From the NCBI RefSeq assembly GCF_018131005.1, contig NZ_JAFCJK010000002.1, forward strand, positions 744,001 through 808,000: a stretch of 64,000 bases of DNA, read 5' to 3'. Shown here piece by piece: positions 9,147-16,368 of this stretch. The DNA comes from Bradyrhizobium lablabi. GTDB taxonomy: Bacteria > Pseudomonadota > Alphaproteobacteria > Rhizobiales > Xanthobacteraceae. The position numbers were made by a program, and so were the translations under genes. The notes below the pieces were generated by a model that worked only from the letters and a program-made list of their open reading frames with translations, was not told the origin of the DNA and ran no database searches. How positions within the stretch are numbered: the first letter of the stretch is position 1; each line of letters opens with the position of its first letter.

Positions 9147-9361
9147 CAGCCCTTCCGCTCTCATGCGTAGTTGCAGAAGCGCGGGACCGGTTTTGGCCCC
9201 AAGCAGTTCTGTGGGAGGTCTGCTATTCCGCAGCTGTCAGAGGATAGGCAGACATCCGGCGAACGGGCCAAAACTGACGCGATTGACCCTATTAAGGACG
9301 CCCGTCCAGGCCGCCACGGCGGGTCCTCTCTCCATCCATGCGAACCAGCGAGCAGGACTAA

Positions 9362-10192
9362 TCACTTCCTTCCTGAGCCCACCAAGGCCGGCATGGGGAC
9401 TCGATAGACACCATCGGAAGAGCGATACTGCCGCATCCCCTCGACCACCGCCGCGGAGATCGAGTTGCGCACGTCCTCGGTCTGGGCGCACAGCAAAGCG
9501 CGTGCTCGCACACCACCTTCGAGGATCGCCGTTATCACGCCTAGCGGGTCGGCTAACTCCCAGGTCTGTTCAACGGTCTCGACAGCTGCGTCACGGAATT
9601 CGATCTCTTGAATTGCTGCTTTCAATTTGTCGGGTTCGCTGAATTGAAAGAAATCGGGACCGTGAGGCAGAGGCACGTTGAGGTCACCGTGTTTCCTGAT
9701 GGCGCCGAAGAGAAGGCCGAAACCGTTGCCTGGCTTCGCTGCTTCCCAAACGCTCGCGGCGAGAAAACCCTCGGGCTTCAGCACGCGGCGTATCTCCGAA
9801 AGGGCTTTCTGCGGCTCCGGAACGTGGATGATACCGTAACCGCAGACAACACTATCGAAGCTGTCGGCCTCGAAAGGCAGGGCTTGGGCATCACCCTGCC
9901 GAAATTCGGCGCCAGGCACGTTGCGCCTGGCAATCTCAATGACCTTGCCGGAGAAGTCGAGGGCGACGACCTGCGCTCCTCGCTTCACCGCCGCTCCAGC
10001 AAGCATTCCCGGCCCGGTGCAGACGTCGAGGACGCGCATCCCCTCGGCGACATGGGCAGCATCCAGAATGGCCGGTACGGTTTGAGTGGTAAGTCGCGCA
10101 AAGTGCCGCTCATACCCAACACTGACGGTCTCCCAACCATCATGTTCGAAGTCACGAAAGGCGCCAGGATTACGGGAACTCTCGATGGCCAT
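9362..10192 (-). CDS. Class I SAM-dependent methyltransferase
   Basis: This 276-aa protein shows the Rossmann SAM-binding motif I (VLDVCTGPGMLAGAA), motif II acidic end (VVALDFSGKVIEIARRN), GDAQALPFEADSFDSVVCGY (motif post-II/III) and the LSEIRRVLKPEGFLAASVWE segment of the UbiE/Methyltransf_11 group. It probably methylates a small molecule; the substrate cannot be told. It stands alone on the minus strand with no operon partner. Confidence 0.85.
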   Translation of the reverse strand: MAIESSRNPGAFRDFEHDGWETVSVGYERHFARLTTQTVPAILDAAHVAEGMRVLDVCTGPGMLAGAAVKRGAQVVALDFSGKVIEIARRNVPGAEFRQGDAQALPFEADSFDSVVCGYGIIHVPEPQKALSEIRRVLKPEGFLAASVWEAAKPGNGFGLLFGAIRKHGDLNVPLPHGPDFFQFSEPDKLKAAIQEIEFRDAAVETVEQTWELADPLGVITAILEGGVRARALLCAQTEDVRNSISAAVVEGMRQYRSSDGVYRVPMPALVGSGRK

Positions 10193-10476
10193 CGCTTCCT
10201 CCCGAGGGAAAAGGCCCCATAGCTGCAGCTATATACACGAGTGCAATGCAGGAAATGACGAATTCGAGTGTGCGGATCGTCAACGACGGCCGAATTTTCG
10301 GGGGTTGCACGACCGACCTCAAACTGACCCGCGCAACGGTTCGCTTCTGCTCCGAAGATTTAAGAATTTTCTCCAGGGGGTGGGCGCGCTCGGTGTAGGC
10401 TGACCGCCGAGGCTGACATCGGCCGTTTCGCAATTCGGCGCTACCGTTGCCGATTATGAGCAAGGGGAGGACCATC

Positions 10477-10835
10477 ATGCGGACGAAACCGGTAGCCCGT
10501 CTGCTTGCTTGCCTTGTATTGGTTGCGACCCCTGTAGTCCCTTCTCAAGCGCAGCGACGCACTCCGACCGTTGGCGTTCTCAACTATGCCGCAGCGCATG
10601 ACGTCCGCGTCGTTCAATCACCGCGCTGCGCGATCTGGGATATGTCGAGGGACGAAATCTCGCGCTTGTCCAACGACACGCAGATGGCGTGCTCGACCGG
10701 CTCCCGGGGCTGGCCACCGAACTGGCCGCGGCCCAGGTCGATCTGATCATCGCCTTGGGGCCCGCGGTATGGGCGGCAAGACAAGCGACTACGACGATTC
10801 CAATTGTCACCGCATTCAGTGGCAACCCTGAAAGG
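10477..10835 (+). pseudogene. Frameshifted, truncated ABC substrate-binding gene
   Basis: It starts as a normal secreted ABC_sub_bind protein (MRTKPVARLLACLVLVATPV, then RRTPTVGVLNYAAAHD) with an AAGGGGAGG site upstream. Near 10615 the coding signal jumps frame: from there another frame reads ALRDLGYVEGRNLALVQRHA and then LPGLATELAAAQVDLIIALG and IPIVTAFSGNPER, exactly the family's next blocks. The match ends at about 10835, so the C-terminal two thirds are missing. It is a relative of the intact gene at 8148. Confidence 0.75.
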
Positions 10836-10836
10836 A

Positions 10837-11106
10837 TTATCGCCCCATGACAGCGCTGACGAATGGCTGACGGAAGGCGCTCTCGTTGCCGTTGGACTCC
10901 AAGATGCAGCGGGCGGCGAGAACGATCCTCCCGCGGCCGTCGGTGTTGAACTGGCGGCCGCGGTATAGAGTTCGCTGCAATTTGAGCATCACCTCTGCGT
11001 CGACCGGCGGCGCTTCGACAGCTTCAAGGATATCGCGGACCTCGGTTTCGAGTTCAGGGGTATCCCAACGGTGGAGTACCGGCAATTCCAGTATCGCCTC
11101 GTCCAT
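10837..11106 (-). CDS. Small hypothetical protein
   Basis: This 89-aa acidic-then-basic protein starts MDEAILELPVLHRWDTPELE and ends with RGRIVLAARCILESNGNESA. A GGAGG site lies 5 nt before the ATG. The composition is convincing and I believe similar small proteins occur in bradyrhizobia, but no function is known to me. It converges on the broken substrate-binding gene, whose 3' end it may have replaced. Confidence 0.5.
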   Translation of the reverse strand: MDEAILELPVLHRWDTPELETEVRDILEAVEAPPVDAEVMLKLQRTLYRGRQFNTDGRGRIVLAARCILESNGNESAFRQPFVSAVMGR

Positions 11107-11206
11107 CGAACCTCCGGAAATGGTGCAGCCCGACCGTGCTTACATCCGGCATCGGTCGGGCTGCGGAGCGAAACGCCTAAGCGTGGCGCTCAATCTTGAC
11201 GGCCTT

Positions 11207-11299
11207 CTACAGCGTCTCGGCCGCGTTTCGCAATGCGGCCACGCGCTCAGCTCGCGTCCTGCCGTCCTTGGACTGACCGAGCTCGTAAGCGAGACGCAT
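11207..11299 (-). CDS. Possible 30-aa protein overlapping its neighbour
   Basis: The frame reads MRLAYELGQSKDGRTRAERV and ends NAAETL. The coding-like signal continues upstream of the ATG (IDEKPIGCIWRAAITPEKG), which suggests a remnant of a longer gene that lost its start. It overlaps the 3' part of the gene ending at 11247 in another frame. Confidence 0.35.
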   Translation of the reverse strand: MRLAYELGQSKDGRTRAERVAALRNAAETL

Positions 11300-11540
11300 G
11301 CCCTTCTCGGGAGTGATTGCCGCTCGCCAAATGCAGCCGATAGGCTTCTCGTCGATTTACGAACCTGTTCGTTGATGTGACGAATCCTTGGTTCTGCCCG
11401 TCTGGCTGTTCGAACTCATATCCGTGCATAGCCTGAAGCTCACGGATAGCGTCGTTGTGTCGGTAGCCGCTCACGACCTTTCCGTTGGAGGCGCGAACAG
11501 CGGCGCAAATGATCACATCCGGCGGATTGGCCCTCTTCAT
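11247..11540 (-). CDS. Small phage-type hypothetical protein
   Basis: The frame starts MKRANPPDVIICAAVRASNG and contains RHNDAIRE and GFVTSTNRFVNRREAYRLHL, a pattern seen in small phage/plasmid-associated proteins. The last 20 residues (from about NHSREGH) look out of frame and overlap another coding-like frame, so the 3' end may be altered. Function unknown. Confidence 0.5.
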   Translation of the reverse strand: MKRANPPDVIICAAVRASNGKVVSGYRHNDAIRELQAMHGYEFEQPDGQNQGFVTSTNRFVNRREAYRLHLASGNHSREGHASRLRARSVQGRQDAS

Positions 11541-11720
11541 GGATACCTCTTCAGGCACACTCTACGGGTCGCCCGACAGTTTCAAGCGGCGTGACGACGA
11601 TCGCTGGTCATCGTTCGGTGACTGCATGGCTAGATAAAGCGAACGTGAACTGAAGTGTGTTTGCTCGGCCAGGTTGCAGTGTATTAGAGCCGCAAGAAGT
11701 GGCTGGGGAAAGTGCCTTAA

Positions 11721-12560
11721 ATGAAGTCGCTGGGGCGGCGAGCAAGCACACGATGTGTGCAGTTGCTCGGCAACATCCTTAAGATTGCCTTCTATTTGGA
11801 TATTTGGCTGAGACCGGGGAAGCGATACACCATTCCTGCCAACGCGGCCCCGCTGGCGCGCTCAACGTCTCCAAAAAGAATACCGCGCATTGTCTGGCAG
11901 ACCAACTACACCAACAAAGTCACCCTCTCGGTCTATGTGAACTATCGGTTCAACCGATGGATGGCACCAACCTATGAGTTTCGGTTTTGCGGTGATGAGG
12001 ACTGCGACCGATTCATCAGAGAGAATTTTTCGGCTGAAATCTATGATTGCTATTCGCGCCTCCAGATCGGAGCGGCGAAGGCCGATCTTTGGCGCGTGCT
12101 CGTCCTGCTCGTTTACGGCGGTGTCTACATGGATATTGATGCCGCTTTGTCGTGGTCGCCGGAAGCATTCTTGAACCCCGATCAAACCGAGCTATTCGTC
12201 CGGCCGCCCGAGGGCATGTTGACGAATTACTTTCTCGCCAGCGTTCCGGGCAACGCGGTCTTTAAGGCGATTGCGGACAAGATCGTTGCCAACATAGGCG
12301 CCGATTCTCTTGCCAGCGTCTACGATATGACAGGGCCAACAGTCGTTGACGCCATCGCGGGCGCTGTGCCGGTTTATGTAGAGCGCTACAACCTTGTCTG
12401 CAGGCAGGGTCAGTTCACGAAAAAATCCTTCCAGTATCCCAACAACAGGAAGGACCATTGGTCGATAGCGCAGCAACACACCCGCATCGTGAGAAAGCAT
12501 GTCGTGGTTAGCTCTAGCGACGCCGTTGCCGAACCCGCCGTTACAGCAATATCTTCCTGA
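11721..12560 (+). CDS. Glycosyltransferase, DXD sugar-binding (GT32-like)
   Basis: This 279-aa protein matches the Gly_transf_sug/OCH1-like layout: IPRIVWQTNYTNK near residue 53, YEFRFCGDEDCDRFIRENF, then AAKADLWRVLVLLVYGGVYM followed by DIDA. The last is the DXD motif that binds the nucleotide sugar through a divalent metal. An N-terminal hydrophobic stretch (LLGNILKIAFYLDIWL) may anchor it to the membrane. It likely transfers a hexose in surface polysaccharide or lipid glycosylation. It is separated by 4 kb of relics from the main polysaccharide block. Confidence 0.8.
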   Translation: MKSLGRRASTRCVQLLGNILKIAFYLDIWLRPGKRYTIPANAAPLARSTSPKRIPRIVWQTNYTNKVTLSVYVNYRFNRWMAPTYEFRFCGDEDCDRFIRENFSAEIYDCYSRLQIGAAKADLWRVLVLLVYGGVYMDIDAALSWSPEAFLNPDQTELFVRPPEGMLTNYFLASVPGNAVFKAIADKIVANIGADSLASVYDMTGPTVVDAIAGAVPVYVERYNLVCRQGQFTKKSFQYPNNRKDHWSIAQQHTRIVRKHVVVSSSDAVAEPAVTAISS

Positions 12561-12715
12561 GCATCATGTCGATTTGCTCGACGGTCTCCCGAACGAGATA
12601 TTTCGATCCGCCTTGAAGGAAGAGCATGGTACGCGCTTCGCCTTCGATGTGAGGCGACTTACCCGCTATGGAGCGCGGCTCGATCTCGACAAGGTGGCCG
12701 TCATCGGCAGCCGTT
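12541..12715 (-). pseudogene. 5'-truncated small gene fragment (FlbD-like look)
   Basis: The minus-strand frame ending at the TAA at 12541 reads ADDGHLVEIEPRSIAGKSPH, then TMLFLQGGSKYLVRETVEQI and DMMLRKILL. The layout recalls small FlbD-like/DUF proteins (strand, FLQGG turn, strand, RETVEQ helix). No start codon exists upstream in frame, so it is a remnant. Confidence 0.35.
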
Positions 12716-12740
12716 TAGCCGAAGCCAGGGGCAGCTCATT

Positions 12741-12935
12741 TCAATGCTGGCCCTGCATCGTGCTCAGTATGCGATCGATGCGGCTTGTAAGATCGCCGAC
12801 AGCGGCGCGGTCATCTAACCTCATGCCCTCGACCGCCGCCGCCAAACGCGCCTCGGAGGCCGCCAATGCCTGCACAGAGGCATATTTCTCGGCAACGATC
12901 GCCTTGAACTCGGCAACCGACGCCACCAGCGCAAG
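12741..12935 (-). pseudogene. Coiled-coil gene fragment
   Basis: The end of a minus-strand frame reads VASVAEFKAIVAEKYASVQA, then LAASEARLAAAVEGMRLDD and ends LSTMQGQH, an amphipathic heptad-like helix. Upstream of about 12935 the frame runs into the dispersed repeat. It is best read as a C-terminal remnant. Confidence 0.35.
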
Positions 12936-13027
12936 CGGACATCGCAGATCAAGGTGAAGAACCGGCGCACCCCGCGTACAGCCGCGTGGCGGATCAACTC
13001 TGGGGCACTGATGTCTGCTTTTGGGGT

Positions 13028-13236
13028 GATTCTGTTGAAAAGTCCTTTGCTGCGAGCAGGCCATTTTTTAAGGGCGACTGATGTGCCTTAACGCCGCTGA
13101 ACGTGGGGGACCACGTCGATCTAGTCAGGACCGCCTCCTAGCTTTATTACGAAGGCTTTTCTTGTTGGAGCTCGCTCCGAGCTGATTTCAGTGCGGTTTT
13201 TGCCGTGGCGTTATTTCCGACTTCTTCAACAGTATC
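13028..13236. mobile_element. Short inverted-repeat element (MITE or IS remnant)
   Basis: A 209-bp segment has imperfect terminal inverted repeats: GATTCTGTTGAAAAGTC at the left and GACTTCTTCAACAGTATC at the right. TCTGTTGAAAAGTC-type ends are typical of several IS families. No transposase is encoded, so it is a miniature or collapsed copy. It is flanked by copies of the two other dispersed repeats. Confidence 0.45.
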
Positions 13237-13424
13237 GGCCCGTTTGAAACATGACGGCTGACACTAGGAATGTCTGTTCCTCAGGGGAAACCGAAAGCCG
13301 TATTTCTACTCACCGCACCTTAAAATCCGCCACCGCTGCGCACGGCTCGCCCCGTAGCCGCATCATGCCTGCGGCTGAGCCCCGATGCGTCCGGCTGAAG
13401 CTCAGGACGAGCCCCGTAGACGCG

Positions 13425-14012
13425 CTAACCTGACTGGCCAAGCACCCGCTGCACCACGCTCGTGCCGACACCGACCGTGCGGCCGATCTTGAGAATGCCC
13501 ATCCCCTCAGCCTTCAGCTCCCGAATGCGCGCCTCGATAGCTGGTTTCACCGGCCGGCGACCTAGCTTCGTTCCCCTCGCTCTGGCCCTGGCGAGCCCGG
13601 CGTTCACCCGCTCACGGATTATCCCGCGCTCGAACTCGGCAAAGACGCCGAGCATCTGAAACATCGCCCTACCCGCTGGTGTGCTCGTATCGAGCGCTTG
13701 TTGATGAAGGTAAAGGTCGCATTCGAGCGCGCGCAACTCCGTCAAAAACCCGACAAGATCCTGAAGGCTCCGGCCCAGCCGATCGACCGACCAAGCAGCC
13801 ACCATATTGAGCTTGCGCGCGGTCGCGTCTTTCAGCAACCGGTCAAAGCCCGGACGCTTATCACGGCCCTTCGCGCCGCTGATGCCGGCGTCCTCGTAAA
13901 TGCTAACGACGTCCCATCCGGATCGTGCGGCGACTGCTTCCAGCTCACGCCGTTGGTTTTCCGTCGTCTGTCCGCCAGTTGAAACCCTGAGATAAATGCC
14001 GACACGCTTCAT
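13425..14012 (-). CDS. Resolvase/invertase-family serine recombinase
   Basis: This 195-aa protein starts MKRVGIYLRVSTGGQTTENQ, containing the catalytic Ser of YLRVST. It is followed by YEDAGISGAKGRDKRPGFDR, AAWSVDRLGRSLQDLVGFL, an FAEFERGIIRERVNAGL long helix, and a C-terminal Hin-like helix-turn-helix (ILKIGRTVGVGTSVVQRVL). The length matches small Tn3-type resolvases. It would mediate resolution or inversion at short sites. No transposase is present, so it is probably left from a lost transposon. Confidence 0.9.
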   Translation of the reverse strand: MKRVGIYLRVSTGGQTTENQRRELEAVAARSGWDVVSIYEDAGISGAKGRDKRPGFDRLLKDATARKLNMVAAWSVDRLGRSLQDLVGFLTELRALECDLYLHQQALDTSTPAGRAMFQMLGVFAEFERGIIRERVNAGLARARARGTKLGRRPVKPAIEARIRELKAEGMGILKIGRTVGVGTSVVQRVLGQSG

Positions 14013-14285
14013 GATCGCCACCAACGACGAAGACGATCATACACCATGATATACGGCAATCAAGTGTTTTTCGTATAGCTCCAGTCATTAGAGATCTCAT
14101 CTGAAAACACTAGAGGAATGTTCGTGTTCGAGGCTGAGGTTTTCGGTATGACGCCGCTGTCGACAAAGTCTCGGGCGCACACGCCTGATTGTCGCAAAAT
14201 CTTTTTCGTATTTCGTCGGGATCCCGCATGGGAAATTGCAAACGGCATCCCACCTGTATATTCAGGTGACTAACGGAGGGCTTAG

Positions 14286-14513
14286 ATGTCTGGAGTCGAA
14301 CGAACGTCGGCCGGGCTACAGATGGTCATCCCTGGATGCGAACGGCGCACACTCCCAAAATCTACGACAAGGGTAGACGAAGTCGGTCAGGGCTTACTTC
14401 AGTTCTATAGGCAGCCGAGTTTGCGCGAAAAGCTTGAGAGCCGAGCGAATGCACCTTTGCGGCCAAGCAAAGGACAAAAGGCATTGCCGAAAAGCGGCTT
14501 GTTCAGTTCCTAA
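14286..14513 (+). CDS. Small conserved-looking hypothetical protein
   Basis: This 75-aa protein has a CGGAGGG site before the ATG and the sequence MVIPGCERRTLPKSTTRVDE, then GLLQFYRQPSLREKLESRA and a Gly/Lys/Pro-rich tail. It looks like a family found in bradyrhizobial accessory DNA. No function is known. Confidence 0.55.
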   Translation: MSGVERTSAGLQMVIPGCERRTLPKSTTRVDEVGQGLLQFYRQPSLREKLESRANAPLRPSKGQKALPKSGLFSS

Positions 14514-14554
14514 ATGCTCCTGGGCAACGAAAGCTGGCGAGCAGGGATGGTACG

Positions 14555-14773
14555 GTGATCAACAAGCCAATATCGTGGACGGGATGTATCCGCGAGGACT
14601 TCTGGCCGGGACCATTCGACCCAATCGAAACCTGGGAGCAGTGGTTAGCCGAAGTGCAAGCTATGCCGAATTTTCCCACGAAGGATTACTGCCTTGAGAG
14701 CGCCAGGCGCGCGATCGAACACAAAAGGCAGTATCTTCGCGCGAAGCGCCACCGCGTCGATTGGGTGCACTAG
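14555..14773 (+). CDS. Small protein with GPFDPIExWExW motif
   Basis: This 72-aa protein starts MINKPISWTGCIREDFWPGP. The segment WPGPFDPIETWEQWLAEVQAM matches GPGPFDPIEAWERFVTELRSA at the C-terminus of the 34.2-34.9 kb gene, and both continue into a helix of similar length. It therefore seems to be a free-standing version of that C-terminal domain. Function unknown. Confidence 0.5.
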   Translation: MINKPISWTGCIREDFWPGPFDPIETWEQWLAEVQAMPNFPTKDYCLESARRAIEHKRQYLRAKRHRVDWVH

Positions 14774-15029
14774 CGCGTATCGGGCAATGATACTCCAGCG
14801 CCCGGATAAAACGCGAGCCTGCGTGACGCTGTCGCGCGGCGTGTTTCAGTTTCGCCCTTCAGAGCTCTGCAACAGGTTCGCGGCATGCCCCGAACCTCCG
14901 TCAAAAAGTCGTCGGATCATCGGTTAAGCGACTGCTGCGCTGTGCGTTGCCTAGGCCAGCGACGATTGTGTGCCACCAGTCGGCGCGCTCAACAGAATTC
15001 TAGAAGCGAAGGCCAGCATGTGAGAATGT

Positions 15030-15161
15030 CTATCGGCCATGAGACGCTGAATGTTCAGCTTGCCGATCGATCTCAACCAGGGCGTGGTCGATCCGCATAA
15101 GTTCAATCCAACAGATCGCAATGAAGAGGACTGCGATAGTCCACAGTGCGGCGCGCTTCAT
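15030..15161 (-). CDS. Small membrane-anchored protein (43 aa)
   Basis: The product starts MKRAALWTIAVLFIAICWIE, a single N-terminal transmembrane segment with a positive N-terminus. It is followed by an acidic helix (RIDHALVEIDRQAEH) likely exposed to the periplasm. The layout is typical of phage-type holin accessories or small envelope proteins. The upstream frame ends by ATGA overlap at its start. Function unknown. Confidence 0.5.
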   Translation of the reverse strand: MKRAALWTIAVLFIAICWIELMRIDHALVEIDRQAEHSASHGR

Positions 15162-15571
15162 GGTGATTCACTATCATCACAATCTTTAATAGAAGCAACC
15201 CAACGGTGCGTTAAGTCGCCCTTGCCCTCGTGCACCACGATGTGATCCTGGGCCTTTTTCAATCGAGTCGAGCCACGGATCCCAGCGCTGCCTGCAACGA
15301 TCTTCAAAATGGCTGTGCGCGTCCAGCAGGACGACGGGTGTTTATTCATCGGGTGCTGGATGGTCCAGAACTGCGTCTGGAGACTGGCCATGCGTGACGC
15401 GCTGCATACCCAGATGCTAAACCGGATCCAGATTCTAGAAAGACAGGTCACGGCAATGTCGACGCGCATTGCCGTGCTTGACCAACGCGGCGAGCGAAAG
15501 ATGAGAACGATTGAGCCGCCGAGACGCAACCAACAATAACACACGACCGATCGCCGAGGTTATACGCTTCG
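15158..15571. other. Unresolved stretch between small genes
   Basis: Open frames exist on both strands. The minus frame ending at 15158 overlaps the 43-aa gene start by ATGA. Another minus frame reads PVVLLDAHSHFEDRCRQRWD without a start codon. I cannot decide which, if any, is coding. Confidence 0.3.
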
Positions 15572-15682
15572 TCACGTGAACAGGCGGCGGATCAGTCGCC
15601 ACAGTCGCCGCCACCAGACTGCCACTCGCCGTCGCTCCAGTTCGCGGGCGATCTGCCAGGGCCGCTCGTCGTTGAAGGGCAT
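15572..15682 (-). CDS. Very small basic protein (36 aa)
   Basis: The frame reads MPFNDERPWQIARELERRRV and continues AVWWRRLWRLIRRLFT. The second half is a strongly amphipathic Trp/Arg-rich helix, membrane-active in appearance. It starts 15 nt after the end of the lipoprotein gene upstream, so it is probably the last gene of a four-gene set of small envelope proteins. Confidence 0.45.
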   Translation of the reverse strand: MPFNDERPWQIARELERRRVAVWWRRLWRLIRRLFT

Positions 15683-15697
15683 TGCGAGAGTCCTTGC

Positions 15698-16069
15698 TCA
15701 GAAACAAGTTGTGCTCGTGCCCATGCCTGTGGGCACCGTGTTGCAGTGGATCATCGGCTGGGTTGGCGAAGAGATGCTTTGCAGCGCTGCGCCTGCCCGC
15801 TGTAGCCCCTCCGCTGCCGCTTGGGCTTGCGCCCGCCGGTTGGCCTCCTCTATCGCCCGTGTCTGCTGGTCCTGCACATACGCGCGTTCAAGGCACTTGC
15901 TGTAGTCCGGTGTACCGCGCTGGTAACCAAACGAAGCACAGCGCTTCGCACGATCAGCTTGAGCTACTCGCTCGGCTGCGGCCTTCTTGAGCGCGATTTC
16001 CTCACGCGACGCGCACGCACTCAGCAGCACGCAGGAGAGGATAAGGAACGGCATTGATTTGGTCTTCAT
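15698..16069 (-). CDS. Putative lipoprotein with C-terminal STTxC motif
   Basis: This 123-aa protein has a lipoprotein signal, MKTKSMPFLILSCVLLSACA (lipobox LSAC). A charged helical region rich in Ala/Arg/Gln follows, which includes RCASFGYQRGTPDYSKCLER. It ends HCNTVPTGMGTSTTCF. The closing Cys-x-n-G-x-S-T-T-x-C pattern recurs at the end of the secreted protein at 33.1-33.6 kb. It is likely an outer-membrane lipoprotein of unknown role, perhaps a phage lysis spanin-like factor given the small membrane proteins upstream. Confidence 0.6.
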   Translation of the reverse strand: MKTKSMPFLILSCVLLSACASREEIALKKAAAERVAQADRAKRCASFGYQRGTPDYSKCLERAYVQDQQTRAIEEANRRAQAQAAAEGLQRAGAALQSISSPTQPMIHCNTVPTGMGTSTTCF

Positions 16070-16076
16070 AGCTGCT

Positions 16077-16172
16077 TCATTTTTTTCTTTTCTCTTCCCA
16101 TTGAGTGAGGATGATACCGATTGCGCAACCGAGAAGTGCCCCCACGACAACAAGAACACCGGCACACCACAT
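16077..16172 (-). CDS. Very small membrane protein (31 aa)
   Basis: The product reads MWCAGVLVVVGALLGCAIGI and ends LTQWEEKRKK: one transmembrane helix and a basic tail. Its ATG follows the previous gene's stop by 4 nt, and its end lies 7 nt before the lipoprotein gene. The tight packing supports it despite its size. Confidence 0.4.
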   Translation of the reverse strand: MWCAGVLVVVGALLGCAIGIILTQWEEKRKK

Positions 16173-16176
16173 GGCC

Positions 16177-16350
16177 TTACTCCCCTCGCCCGTCGCGCGT
16201 TTGGTAATCGCGCGCGAAATCCTCAATGGCTCGCTCTTTGCCGTCCTGAACTCCCATCCTGTAGGCAATGCCCGCGAGAACCCCGAGCAAGAAGACGATC
16301 GGCATTAGAGTGATGATGCTGCTGAACGGGACGCTAATATCTTTGGGCAT
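16177..16350 (-). CDS. Small membrane protein (57 aa)
   Basis: The product starts MPKDISVPFSSIITLMPIVF and has one hydrophobic segment (about 10-30). A charged cytoplasmic or periplasmic tail (MGVQDGKERAIEDFARDYQT) follows. It is first in a run of four tightly packed small envelope genes (16350 down to 15572). The gene set resembles phage lysis or small envelope modules but is not recognised. Confidence 0.5.
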   Translation of the reverse strand: MPKDISVPFSSIITLMPIVFLLGVLAGIAYRMGVQDGKERAIEDFARDYQTRDGRGE

Positions 16351-16368
16351 GTGACGAGAAGCACGCTC

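Noticed and set aside
15309..15539. 76-aa plus frame
   Set aside because: Competing minus-strand frames are equally good; no decisive evidence.
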